From Saprospiraceae bacterium (GTDB taxonomy: Bacteria > Bacteroidota > Bacteroidia > Chitinophagales > Saprospiraceae), in contig JANQQI010000113.1 of NCBI GenBank assembly GCA_028285085.1, forward strand, positions 1 to 64,000: a stretch of 64,000 nucleotides of DNA. Direction: 5' to 3'. Of this stretch, positions 1 through 10,800 are shown in pieces. The notes below the pieces were generated by a model. It searched no databases, was not told the DNA's origin, and worked only from the letters and a program-made list of their open reading frames with translations. Position 1 is the stretch's first letter, and every line of letters starts with the position of its first letter. A program made the translations under genes and the position numbers.

Positions 1-109
1 TTACGCGACCTGCATCTGCAGCACCACCTTTTACATTTTCCAATGCTTTGTCATCAAGAATGTCAATAGTGGTTTTGTTCAATTGCAGTTTTTTACCTAG
101 ATCTTTCAT
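1..109 (-). CDS. GG-leader RiPP-type precursor peptide, truncated by window edge
   Basis: Reverse strand from ATG at 109 reads MKDLGKKLQLNKTTIDILDDKALENVKGGAADAGRV... and runs off the left edge; near-identical leader to the 340-519 peptide. Confidence 0.8.
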   Translation of the reverse strand, partial: MKDLGKKLQLNKTTIDILDDKALENVKGGAADAGRV

Positions 110-339
110 GATTTATGAATTTGAAAGTGAAATAAATAAGACCTACTCTGTTAAAGGTTTTCGGATGCCCCTTATATATTCAAAATGCATAATGAATCGA
201 GAAAAAATGTCCAGTACTAAATGAATAAATTGATGGGCGCGTACTTCTTGGGATGTATATAGGAACATCGTTTTTGAAATCACATGCCCGTACCATCAAG
301 ATCAATTAAATAATACTGGCTAATGGAGAGGGCTAGTGA

Positions 340-519
340 CTAGTTCTCTTCTACTTCTTCCTCTTCTTTTGGACCATTACAAGATCCACAAGCGATAGAT
401 AGCAAGCCACAGCTTACACGACCAGCAGCAGCACCACCTTTTACACTCTCCAATGCTTTGTCATCAAGAATGTCAATAGTGGTTTTGTTCAGGTTAAGTT
501 TTTTACCTAAATTTTTCAT
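340..519 (-). CDS. GG-leader RiPP-type (class I lanthipeptide-like leader) precursor peptide, 59 aa
   Basis: MKNLGKKLNLNKTTIDILDDKALESVKGG|AAAGRVSCGLLSIACGSCNGPKEEEEVEEN*; the L.LNK.TI..L.D..L..VKGG leader is typical of Bacteroidota class I lanthipeptide-type precursors; core has 3 Cys and 3 Ser. Confidence 0.82.
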   Translation of the reverse strand: MKNLGKKLNLNKTTIDILDDKALESVKGGAAAGRVSCGLLSIACGSCNGPKEEEEVEEN

Positions 520-579
520 AATTAAAGGGTTTTAAGAAATTAAAAATATGTGTTAGAAATAATTTTATTATTCAGTCGA

Positions 580-1062
580 TCAGGGATTGTATTTATTTTT
601 TGTTTCCATTTTTTCAAAAAAATGAATCACACAATGCGTCTTATTTTTTGAAATGGGATATTTTCCTTTTTTTATACTAATCCAATATTTTTTATCGCGT
701 CGTAGTCGAAAAAAAGAAGTCTGAAAATCTTCCTGGACTAAAAAAAGATCTGAGGAAAAATATTTTTTTAAACAGTGTGCATCTAATACGGTAGTCAAAA
801 ATTCCAAGTCTAACCTTTGGTCTTGCCAGTAGCGAACTAAGGCTAAATATCCGGCTGTACAGTGTGTTGTTCTTCTAATATCTGTAGTGATGGTTTCTGC
901 GAGTGGGTTGAGACGACAGATCCCATGATTTTTACAATTTTTACCAAGCACACCAAATTCTACCGATGCATAAAACTTCAAGAAAGGAGATGTCGAGTTG
1001 GAGTGATGCTGCCAGTCCGTACTATCGACCACTATTTTTTGGTTTCCATTGGCAATATCCAT
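580..1062 (-). CDS. Uncharacterised 160-aa Cys-containing protein (GVLGKNCKNHGICRL motif)
   Basis: ORF track; co-directional with the GG-leader peptides, 60 bp gap to the downstream precursor; five Cys including CxxxxxC. Confidence 0.6.
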   Translation of the reverse strand: MDIANGNQKIVVDSTDWQHHSNSTSPFLKFYASVEFGVLGKNCKNHGICRLNPLAETITTDIRRTTHCTAGYLALVRYWQDQRLDLEFLTTVLDAHCLKKYFSSDLFLVQEDFQTSFFRLRRDKKYWISIKKGKYPISKNKTHCVIHFFEKMETKNKYNP

Positions 1063-1093
1063 GATGTGCTTCGAGTTCTAATGGTTGAGGATT

Positions 1094-1231
1094 TTAAATC
1101 CCGTAATCGTCTTCGATAATTATTTGATGGATTTGTTGTTCTTGTTCTAAGGTTAAATTATCCAGATCTGCAGGTGTGTCAATAATGCCCATGGAGATCA
1201 GTAGCGCGATAATTGCAGTAGTCAGTGTCAT
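1094..1231 (-). CDS. Small hypothetical protein, 45 aa
   Basis: MTLTTAIIALLISMGIIDTPADLDNLTLEQEQQIHQIIIEDDYGI*; first gene of the leftward small-gene block; internal ATG preferred over the longer track ORF. Confidence 0.5.
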   Translation of the reverse strand: MTLTTAIIALLISMGIIDTPADLDNLTLEQEQQIHQIIIEDDYGI

Positions 1232-1284
1232 AATATTTTTTGTTTTCGTTTGAACTAATGGGGATTTGTTTGTTTTCGTTGATT

Positions 1285-1292
1285 CAAATGTA
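1285..1292 (-). promoter_or_regulatory. Possible Bacteroidota -7 box (TACATTTG) for the leftward small-gene block
   Basis: Minus strand reads TACATTTG (TAnnTTTG consensus) about 55 bp upstream of ATG 1231; no clear -33 element seen. Confidence 0.35.
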
Positions 1293-1619
1293 GTGGCGAA
1301 AACTAGGGGACACACGGACAGAGATTTTTGCTTTAGCTTACTTTTTTATATCTTGGGCTTTGGCAAGTTTTTCCATCAATTCACTGATAATCAACGTTTT
1401 ATTTTTTCGCTTTGGTAAGTTTTAGTATTCTCAAGGCAAGCCTTTTACGGGATGGACAATTCCTCCTATTTTAGCCACTCCGCTCTCCACACAAAAACCT
1501 GGCAACTAAAAACACATCACATTGAATATCAACAACTTAAGATATTCAATCATCTATCTTATGTGAGAAAAACATGATGCGATCTAGGGAGTTTGGATCG
1601 CTTAAAAGTTGGGTGGAGT

Positions 1620-3146
1620 ATGAAAAATCTAAGACAAATTATCAACATCGTTAAGCATATCAAGCTTAAACCTTCGGACCTTATTACCTTCGATCAGTCG
1701 GCTGATACTAAGATCAATCAGTTTTATCAGAAGATTCAGAATGGCGCATTTACGACAGAAGATGAAGCCGCTCAGTTTTTCTATGGCTCGAACGTCAATA
1801 ACTCGAGTTACAAAAACCTCAAGAGCAATCTGCGCAATCGATTGATCAATACCTTATTCTTTATTAACTCAACTAAGAATCAGAACGAGCGAGAAAATGC
1901 TTACCTGTATTGTAGCAAATACAGTGTAGCGGGAAAGATCTTGTTCATCCTAAATATTAGGGAGGCAGGTACCGATTTATTCCAGAAAGTCTTACGCCGG
2001 GCGATTCATTTCGATTTTACCGAATATGTCATCGAAGCCGCTTATGCATTGCGTTCACATTATGCCATTCGCATTGGTAATGAGAAAAAGTTTGAGTACT
2101 ACAACGAAATGCTCAATCGCTACCATAAGATTCGAGAAGCCGAATTTCTCGCCGGAGAGTTATATCTACGCATCCTGATTCCCTACATTAAGAACAAGTC
2201 AATCAAAGAAGACACTTATCAACAAGCTAAAGATGCGCTCGATAAATTGGCACCTTATCTAACCCAGTACGATTCACCTTATTTACATTATATCGGCTTT
2301 TACATTGAATCACTCATCTACCTCAGTAAGAATGATTATGCGACCACGGTAGAGGTCTGTGTTCGAGCGATCGACTTTTTTGATCAAAAACCCTACGCCT
2401 ACAACACTGCCATCAAAGCGTTTTTGCACCAGCAGATTTTGTGTTATACCCAATTGAAGCAATTTCAGGAAGGGCGCCAGGCCATCGAAAAAAGTAATGC
2501 GATTGTGCGGGCCGGCAGCTACAATTGGTATGTCAACACCGATTTGCACGAAACTCTGGAATTACATTCCAAGAATTACCAAGAAGCCTATTACGTTTTC
2601 AATAAAGCCGTCGGACACAAAAAATTCAGTCAGCTCAACGATCGTATCCGCGAAAAGTGGCAAATCTATGAGGCCTATATTCATTTTCTTGTTTTTACCG
2701 AGCGCGTACAACCTATTCGAGGTGACAAGCGCTTCACGAAGTTCAAGATGGGGCGTTTTCTCAATAGCGTGCCAACCTTCTCTAAAGATAAACGCGGTCT
2801 GAATATTCCGATCTTGGTGATTCAGATTGTGTTTATGATTGTCAAAAAGGACTACGAGCAGGCCGTCAATCGCATCGAAGCAATCGATAAATACCGCTCG
2901 CGCTATTTGCGTAAAGACGACAACTTCCGCAGCAATTGTTTTATAAAAATGCTACTGCAAATTCCGATTTCGGGATTTCATAAAGCCGGGATTGAACGTC
3001 GTGCTAAAAAATACGTGGATATGCTCAGTTCGGTACCGCTAGAAATTGCCCGCCAAGCCAATGAAATTGAAATCATTCCTTACGAAGATTTGTGGGAGAT
3101 CATTATCGATGCCTTGGAAACGCGATTCTATCGACCGAGGGGCTAA
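1620..3146 (+). CDS. Uncharacterised ~508-aa helical/TPR-like protein, paralog of 50392-51882
   Basis: ORF track; ATG at 1620 (MKNLRQIINIVKHIK). Strong C-terminal similarity to 50392-51882 (K(F/P)KMGRFLNSVPTFSKDKRGLNIPILVIQI / RFPLGKFMNEVPIASQDKTGSNINILLVQI). Confidence 0.75.
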   Translation: MKNLRQIINIVKHIKLKPSDLITFDQSADTKINQFYQKIQNGAFTTEDEAAQFFYGSNVNNSSYKNLKSNLRNRLINTLFFINSTKNQNERENAYLYCSKYSVAGKILFILNIREAGTDLFQKVLRRAIHFDFTEYVIEAAYALRSHYAIRIGNEKKFEYYNEMLNRYHKIREAEFLAGELYLRILIPYIKNKSIKEDTYQQAKDALDKLAPYLTQYDSPYLHYIGFYIESLIYLSKNDYATTVEVCVRAIDFFDQKPYAYNTAIKAFLHQQILCYTQLKQFQEGRQAIEKSNAIVRAGSYNWYVNTDLHETLELHSKNYQEAYYVFNKAVGHKKFSQLNDRIREKWQIYEAYIHFLVFTERVQPIRGDKRFTKFKMGRFLNSVPTFSKDKRGLNIPILVIQIVFMIVKKDYEQAVNRIEAIDKYRSRYLRKDDNFRSNCFIKMLLQIPISGFHKAGIERRAKKYVDMLSSVPLEIARQANEIEIIPYEDLWEIIIDALETRFYRPRG

Positions 3147-3213
3147 TTCTACTTTGCTTGCCCAAGCAGCGTATTTTTTACAACTTAGTGCCTTCTCAAC
3201 AGATTTATAAGGT

Positions 3214-4158
3214 ATGAAAAACATGATTTTGGCTTGTCTGCTATGGTGCTTTGCGATCCAATCAGCAGCACAGCCATCGGAAGATTACTTCCAATACCAT
3301 CAGCAATTCAACGCCGCGATGCAGATGCTGGCCGAGGAAAATTTCCAAGCTGCCGAAACACAACTGGATTCGCTTTTCGCTAAGTTTTCCTATGTTTTCA
3401 CCAAGGACTACGTTATTGCCGCACAAGTCGCGATGCTCAACCAACATGAGGAGCAAGCGATACACTGGCTTAGCCAAGCGATTCAGGGTGGATACCTAAA
3501 AGAATGTATCCATTCGATTCCTATCTTACGACCATTACTTAATCAAACTGCCGGACAAACGCTCATCCAGCAGTATGATGCACTACGTGCTCATTATTTA
3601 AGTCGTATTCGACTCGACCTCCTTTATCATCTCAGCAACCGTTATGTCGAAGAGCAAATGGCTAAGCGGAGCCGGGCATACATTCGAATTGTGGAATATA
3701 ATTTTCAAAGTATTAAGATCCTCGCCTCGGAATTAGGATTTCCCGGTGAGCGCTACGTTGGGATTGATTACGCAAAAATGGCGCAGGGCATCGATGACTG
3801 TGCCGTAGGTAATGCAAAAGTAGTCGTCACTTTATTGCATTACCCCTACCCCATTGCGGAGCTCGGAGAAGCTTTTTTCGTAGAAGCTATCCAACGCGGC
3901 GAACTACACCCCAGGGAATTTGCTCATATTTATAATTATGAAGCTGGCCGAGTCTCCGTCCTCTATAAACAAGTAGAGCTACACCCCAATTCTCTCCCTC
4001 AGTACTATTTCAATCTCGCCTTTGGTCCAAAAACGGATGATCAACAGCAAGTTGATCTAGATCGACGTCGGTTTGGCATTATTGATCTAGCCACAGATCG
4101 CCGTTTGCAACAACTCGAACGTCAATACGGCTTACAGTTATATTTTGGATATAAATAA
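3214..4158 (+). CDS. Secreted hypothetical protein, DUF6624-like C-terminus
   Basis: Signal peptide MKNMILACLLWCFAIQSAAQ; C-terminal VVVTLLHYPYPIAELGEAFFVEAIQRGEL...RRRFGIIDL. Confidence 0.6.
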   Translation: MKNMILACLLWCFAIQSAAQPSEDYFQYHQQFNAAMQMLAEENFQAAETQLDSLFAKFSYVFTKDYVIAAQVAMLNQHEEQAIHWLSQAIQGGYLKECIHSIPILRPLLNQTAGQTLIQQYDALRAHYLSRIRLDLLYHLSNRYVEEQMAKRSRAYIRIVEYNFQSIKILASELGFPGERYVGIDYAKMAQGIDDCAVGNAKVVVTLLHYPYPIAELGEAFFVEAIQRGELHPREFAHIYNYEAGRVSVLYKQVELHPNSLPQYYFNLAFGPKTDDQQQVDLDRRRFGIIDLATDRRLQQLERQYGLQLYFGYK

Positions 4159-4166
4159 GGTGATAA

Positions 4167-4205
4167 AAAAGGGATCAAGTCCCATAATCGGCCCTGATCC
4201 CTTTT
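4167..4205. terminator. Bidirectional Rho-independent terminator
   Basis: AAAAGGGATCA ... TGATCCCTTTT inverted repeat between convergent genes. Confidence 0.75.
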
Positions 4206-4229
4206 CGAGAGGATTATTTTACTTACCTC

Positions 4230-7136
4230 CTACTCTACTAATACCATTCGCTTGGTCACGCGTCCTTCTGCTGTCGTCAGCTCGTAATACCAGATCCCGC
4301 TTTGTCCCAAATCTGCACTTTGCAAATCCACTTCGTGGTAGCCTGCGCCGTACTCTCCGGCCACTTGCCAGTGGGCACGGCCAGCTGCATCGTAGATCCG
4401 CAACTGTGCCTGGCCGGCCTGCGGCAGATAAAAACGAATGTTGGTGCTCGCCTTGAAGGGATTAGGCTGGTTTTGGAAAAGCACCACCCCGGGAGTCGTG
4501 GTCTCCGTTTCGGGCGAAACAAATTGTAGTTCCATGTCCATGGCCGCGAGGGTTTCATCATAAGCAATGGCGGAGGTTAAGCGCGAGCTCAAGCTAAGAA
4601 TATCACTGAGGCGCGCGTTGCGCTGCGCTACGAATTGTAAACTAAATGCTGGTAAGTCTTCGCTAGCCGTACCATCCCAGCTAAAGGTCAACGCTTGTCG
4701 TTCGGGCTGCCAGAAGTAATTTTCATCGCTCAACCCTTGTAAGCCCAAGCCTTGCAAATCAACAAATTCAACTGCCTCTGGATCGAGTTCTAAAGTCATT
4801 TGCATGCCGCGTAAGCGCTCTAATTCCAGTGCACTGATGTGAATATCATAAGTTTCGCCGGCCAGCAATTCGCGATCTGCTACTTGCAAGGTCAGAGAAG
4901 TCGCACCACGCTCGTCTCCACCATTTGTCAAATTAGATGGATCGGCATTTCCCGACACATCTCCCACTTTGATCCCGTAGAGATGATAGCCATCGGCTTC
5001 GATATCTGGTTGTCCGCTAAAGGTGCGTAAATCTTCAAAATCATCCAGAAAAGGATTCGTCGGATCAGTAAAGACATGATCCGCATTGAGGAATCGCCAA
5101 GAGGTATTATTCGGGAAGGTATCCGTAAAAAACAGAACCACTTTGCGCAAATCCACCAGATCCAAGCCACTGACCGTACCGCTGCGATTCGCATCTGCAG
5201 CGATAATTTGATAGGGTGAATCCAGTTCATCCAACTCCAAGATGTGTTGACGGATCATGATAATATCAAGGGTACTCAGCCCATTGCCGTGATTAATTGA
5301 TTTCTCAGCGGTGAAATCATAGCTTGGGCAACGACTAAAATCTGTAAACATAAAAGTACCGTCACTACCGGTAGTAATCACTTCACCCACGTCAGGATCA
5401 TCCTCGGGGAACATATTTACGGCCACTTGTCCTACGGGGTCACCACCTTCGGTGATAATACTTCCTGCAAGCGCTTCGTAAGGATTACCATTGCAACCGT
5501 CATAGTCAGGATCAGCGATGAACACATTGGGTTGCATCACTGTGATACCAACGTTACGCATAATGATATCGCGCATCGTTGTACTCTGAATCATCTCCAC
5601 ATCCGCCTCACTGAGCCCTGGATCAATCTCGTAGTAAAACCGATCACCATCACGCAAAGCACCAAATTGCTGCATCATAATTTCCATGATCACTTCTCCG
5701 AACAGCGCATCCGACATTCGCTTCTCGGCCAGCATCCCTACCCAAGGATCCACATCGTTGATATCTCCGTAAAGATTTTCCATGGCAGTAGCAATTACCG
5801 TATCGGGATTCAATTCCAGAAAAGAAATATAAGGTGTAAGCCCTAAATCTTGCCGAATGGTGTTAAAATCGGGTAAACCCCGCTCACGACCACGATTGAT
5901 ATTGATCGATGCCAGATCGAGTCCACCGAGCCCCGCCGTTGGCGGCCCAAAGAGAAAATTGCGAACATCATCCACAATCTTGCAATCCAGCTCTTGTGCC
6001 GTTTGCGCGGCCATACCTTTGAAAAGAGGTAAGATGCCTCCAGCGTTGGATATTTCCTGAGGATTAAAAAAGGCGTCAGCCAAAGTCGTGTGGCCTTCAG
6101 GAATCTCGTTGCCATCTTCGTCCAGACGTAAGATCACATTATTCAATAAGGTGTGCCCCAAACGGAAAGCCGCCGCGGAAAAGACGTTGGAGATATTCGG
6201 ATTCACCGAAGCGTCGTAGCCGGCATAATCAGATAAATATACACCAAGAGCAGGCAGCCACTCATCGTAGACGACCGACTGGATTAACCCAATTACCAAG
6301 CGACGAGCATGTTGATACAATTCTTCATCAGTCCAATCGGGATGGGCCAATATCAGTTCATCGCACAGGTAGTTGTGCTCACGAACAAACAGTGTATGCA
6401 TGCCCGCCAGCAAAATATTTTCGTTGGCGCGAGGATCGCCCGCTACCATTAAAAATGGATTGAAGGGATTTTCATTCTCCATGTGTGGCGCCGAAGGATC
6501 GATGTTTCCATCAACTTCATAGGTATCCGTATTATAGGGCAATAAATCTCCGGCGGACACTTTGAGTTTCCCTTCGGAGAAAGTACGCAAGTAGGCGGCC
6601 CGCAGAGAGTCGGAACCGTACACGCTTGAGGCGTCGATCCAAGCTGTGATGCGATTGGTGTAGCCACGTGGGTTGCCGGGGCCAGTTCCGGTGCCTTCAT
6701 GCACCGCTGAGCGCGACATATTGATCGTGATATCGGGGAAAGCGCCACCGGGGTTGAAGTGAACATCATGAAAATTAACCGGAATATTCAGTGGCTCCGT
6801 TGGATCATTTTCCACCAGGATTACATCGTGATCGATGAACTGTCCGAACACCCAAGTGTAATCACTGAGGTTCATCGGTTCGAATAATGCACTATCCTGA
6901 GCAAATAAAGTATTACTAATCACCCGAGGATTAGGGCGATCTACACCGCCGGGGCTGGAGTAGCCATCTGCGAAAGCGGGGGTCGTAATGGTATTCAATT
7001 GGGCGTCGGTGGCGCCCCAATTCGTTTCTTGCAGATTGTTATTACTTCCATCGATTGTCCGATTCTGGGCCAAACCTAAACTGGCAATCAGCATCAGCGC
7101 GAAAAGCATCATCTGTTGGTACATGAGTATAGACAT
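4230..7136 (-). CDS. Animal-type haem peroxidase with dockerin-like and cohesin-like modules and T9SS sorting domain
   Basis: FGQFIDHDVILVENDP..., GMHTLFVREHNYLCDEL..., FRLGHTLLNNV peroxidase motifs; dockerin-like NGLSTLDIIMIRQHILELDELDSPYQIIAADANRSGTVSGLDLVDLRKVVL; C-terminal LFQNQPNPFKASTNIRFYLPQAG...GRVTKRMVLVE. Confidence 0.9.
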   Translation of the reverse strand: MSILMYQQMMLFALMLIASLGLAQNRTIDGSNNNLQETNWGATDAQLNTITTPAFADGYSSPGGVDRPNPRVISNTLFAQDSALFEPMNLSDYTWVFGQFIDHDVILVENDPTEPLNIPVNFHDVHFNPGGAFPDITINMSRSAVHEGTGTGPGNPRGYTNRITAWIDASSVYGSDSLRAAYLRTFSEGKLKVSAGDLLPYNTDTYEVDGNIDPSAPHMENENPFNPFLMVAGDPRANENILLAGMHTLFVREHNYLCDELILAHPDWTDEELYQHARRLVIGLIQSVVYDEWLPALGVYLSDYAGYDASVNPNISNVFSAAAFRLGHTLLNNVILRLDEDGNEIPEGHTTLADAFFNPQEISNAGGILPLFKGMAAQTAQELDCKIVDDVRNFLFGPPTAGLGGLDLASININRGRERGLPDFNTIRQDLGLTPYISFLELNPDTVIATAMENLYGDINDVDPWVGMLAEKRMSDALFGEVIMEIMMQQFGALRDGDRFYYEIDPGLSEADVEMIQSTTMRDIIMRNVGITVMQPNVFIADPDYDGCNGNPYEALAGSIITEGGDPVGQVAVNMFPEDDPDVGEVITTGSDGTFMFTDFSRCPSYDFTAEKSINHGNGLSTLDIIMIRQHILELDELDSPYQIIAADANRSGTVSGLDLVDLRKVVLFFTDTFPNNTSWRFLNADHVFTDPTNPFLDDFEDLRTFSGQPDIEADGYHLYGIKVGDVSGNADPSNLTNGGDERGATSLTLQVADRELLAGETYDIHISALELERLRGMQMTLELDPEAVEFVDLQGLGLQGLSDENYFWQPERQALTFSWDGTASEDLPAFSLQFVAQRNARLSDILSLSSRLTSAIAYDETLAAMDMELQFVSPETETTTPGVVLFQNQPNPFKASTNIRFYLPQAGQAQLRIYDAAGRAHWQVAGEYGAGYHEVDLQSADLGQSGIWYYELTTAEGRVTKRMVLVE

Positions 7137-7817
7137 TTAGTTCATGGGCTATTGCCTGTGTTTTGTTTAATGCTTTCTTCTTTTGGCAGCGGCCAATTTC
7201 CTATTGATGAATAAATTAGGAAGCGCACATGGGAGTGCAGTGTTGACCTTTACCATTAGCAATGGCAAATACTGTCAAAAAAGATTTTACTTCAAAACCG
7301 GTTATTGGGTAGGTAGCTGTAGTTATACTCGTAGGAGGGATCGAACGGATTTCAAAGATAACGATTTTGGGACGCAAATGCTTAAATCATTGTCAGAAAT
7401 TCGTCCTTTTTTAGCATTTCTTGCCTAACACTACTTCCGTCTCAAATGTTGTGTAGGTCCTATTAAGGTCGTTAACAACTGGCTTAAACATCTGTTAAAG
7501 AGCGACGGGTATATATAAAAATTTAACACAATTGATTTTCCATCTTTTCTTCTCTTATTTTTTCAAATTACGATCAATCACCATCCCCATCACCTTCATT
7601 TTCAATTTTTTATAAAAAATATTTTCAAAAATAAAACAATTAACACCTATCTTTCGGCCCGAAAAAACGATGCATCAATTCTTAAGAAATCCCGTAAAAG
7701 AGTCCTTTAGAGATTGAAAAAACGGATTAACTTTCCACTTTCTACATCGTCTAATTTTAAACTTCTCCCCTCCGAAAAGTCGGAATACAATTGCTTAAAC
7801 CTTTAAAACCCAGCGCC

Positions 7818-10800
7818 ATGAATGGAACAATCAGGAAAACTTGGATGCTATTTGTCTTTGTATTGAGTGTGATACAACTCAAAGCACAGGTGTCCACTTA
7901 CGAGCGGGTACCTGGATACTGGACTTTTGGAATCAACGGTGGATTGGCTTACCAACAGAGCGATATCAATCCTACATTAGATGGCTTCGGGGTCGGTTTG
8001 ACCTTGGGCAAAAATCTTTATTACCAACCTGGTTCAATTTTTTCTTTCGATGGTCGTGGGCGTTTCCTGTACTCACGTACTTATGGACTCGATACCCGAC
8101 GATCTTTCGGTATTGAAAATAATGATGCCCTCAATGGCACCATTGGCCCGGATTACACCACCGAAGGTGGCGGACCAGGTTTTTCCTTCTTGAACAATCG
8201 TACCGACCACGCTGAATTGGCGGTAGAGGGGGTGCTAAATTTTAATCGCTTACGCGAACGCACCAATGTGATCCTTTCTATTTTCGGTGGTATTGGCCTG
8301 GACTGGTACAACACTAAAACGGACCAGTTGGATGACTTTGGCCAGATCTACGACTTCTCCAGCATTCCAGCAAATAGCTCGGTGTCCTTCACTAAGGATC
8401 AATTACGCAATAGTATTCTTGATGGTAGCTACGAGACCGATGCCCATGGTTTTGACGATCAAGTTGGTCGACTGGGAATTATGCCTGCCCTTGGCGTGGA
8501 ATTAGGTTATCAGTTGACGCCCCGTTTTTCAGTGGGTGTGGGGCATAAAATGACCTTTACCAATACAGATATCTACGATGGTCATCAGTGGAAAGATAAT
8601 GGTGACTTGACCGGTGACAATGATATTCACCATTACACCAATTTGCACTTGCGTTGGATTATCGAGCCCGCCGAAGAACGACTACGACCTCCGGTGATCG
8701 ATGTACGTCGCCCTGCAATATCGCCACATACGACAACGATTGCTAATCAGGTTATAGAAGCCGATATCAAACATATTAATAGCTCCATGGATGTGGATTT
8801 CACCGTCAATGGCTACCGTGAAACCTTTAATTACCGCAAAGGGCGTTTCACTAGTCAAATCCGACTACGTCCCGGCCAAAATGAAGCTGTAATTACTGCC
8901 ACAAATAGCGAAGGTTCGGATCAGGAAACGATTATCATTTACTACGAAGAGCCCGTAATCGATAATCCTCCAACGATTGGATTTCCAACTGTTGATATTA
9001 CGAATCCGCCCTACGATGATTACCGCGTTAGTGATGAGCGATTTATGGTTCTTGCTCAGTTGAGCAATGTGCAGGATAGCCGTGATATTCAGTTCTCGGT
9101 AAATGGCTACGACTACGATAATTTCTTTTACGATACGAATCGTGGCACCTTTGAATCAGGCATTAACCTGCGTGAAGGTCGTAACGAAGTGCGCATCACG
9201 GTCCGCAATCCACGTGGTAGCGATACTGACCAAGCGACGATCATCCTCGAACGCCAGCAAGATATTTTGCCGCCGTTCGTACGTTTCACGACACCAACCT
9301 CGGATCCGTACTATACTGCGGCTAATCGAGTTAACATTGAGGCAGAAGTACAGAATATTCAGGATAAAAATGATCTGACCATGATCGTCAACGGTAATTC
9401 TACCCGCGACTTCAGCTACAGCAATGGTCGTGTATATATGGATTTATCATTGTATCAAGATCAAACTGAGGTGATCATCACTGCGACTAACCCTGCCGGT
9501 CAGGATAATGATGACTTACTGATTATCCGTGAGGATGATCAGCCTGTAGAGCAGGCGCCAGTGGTCAACATTACCTCTAGCAGTCAGCCAACAATTGATC
9601 CTTTTGATCCTACGAACTGCCGTAGCACGGTAATCGCAACGGTACTAAACGTCACCAGTGCAAATAATATCCAGTTGACGTTGAACGGAAGCAGTTTCTA
9701 CGATTTCAACTTTGATCCCGGCACTCAAGTACTGCGTACGACCGTACCGTTACAGCAAGGATTCAACGAACTAATTATTGAAGCTTTCAATAACGCTGGC
9801 TCGGATAGTGATCGCGTGACCATGGAGGGTTGCTCAAACGGACAACAGAATGATCCACCGGTAGTTACGATTACAACACCTGCTCAGCCTTCTACGACGC
9901 AGCCTAGTCCGCAAGCAAATATCGTAGCTACGGTATTAAATGTCGATAGTGGAAATGATATTACCTTTTTCGTAAATGGTAATAGTACCAATAATTTTGA
10001 TTTCAACGCCAGTACTAATGTATTCTCGGCAAGCATCAGTTTGCAAGAAGGTTGGAATGAAGTACGTGTTGAAGCACGAAATGCAGAAGGTCAAGATAGC
10101 GATGCTGTAAGCATCCGCTTTGAGAAGCCAATTATTGGTGTTGAGGAGCCACCAATCGTAGATATTTTGGAGCCAGCGAACAATAGCGGCTTTACGCAAC
10201 CTAATATCACTTTGGTAGCCCGAGTACAAAATGTATCCAGCAAATCACAGATTGAGTTGTTTGTTAATGGCCAGTCGACTAATAACTTCAGCTTCGATGC
10301 CGGCCGTGAGGAAATCAATGCATCAATCACGCTGAGCCCGAACAGCAACGTTCTACGTGTGAAAGCCACCAACAATGATGGCACCGACGAAGAAAGTGTA
10401 CAAGTACGTTTTAATCCACCGGCACCTAAGCCGCCAACGGTTGAATTTACTAAGCCTTTGCCAGAAGTTACTACCACAACTTCAAACAAAGCGAGTATTG
10501 AAGCCGTAGTCAAAAATGTATCTGAGAAGCGTGATTTGACGCTGACACAAAATGGTCGACGCATCAATAACTTTAGCTTCAATAACGGCATTGTTCTGGC
10601 TACACTAAGCCTTGAGCCGGGTAAGAATACCGTTATATTACAAGCACGCAATGATGACGGCAATGCCCAAGATCAGCGGGTGATCAATTACAATCGTCCA
10701 GCTAAACCGCCAAAGGTGACGATTAGTACACCAAAAGATAATGCGATTCTGGCCAAAGATAAAACCGAGGTCAAAGCGACGATCCAGAATGTAGAGTTGA

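Noticed and set aside
862-1119. 85-aa plus-strand ORF opposite the 580-1062 gene
   Set aside because: Overlaps the better supported minus-strand frame in the small-gene block.
7183-7428. 81-aa plus-strand ORF between the peroxidase and Ig-repeat genes
   Set aside because: No recognisable motif, no clear ribosome-binding or promoter context; likely chance ORF.
10091-10663. 190-aa minus-strand ORF inside the Ig-repeat gene, and similar antisense ORFs at 10638-12365
   Set aside because: Antisense of a repetitive coding region; the ORFs repeat because the repeats do.
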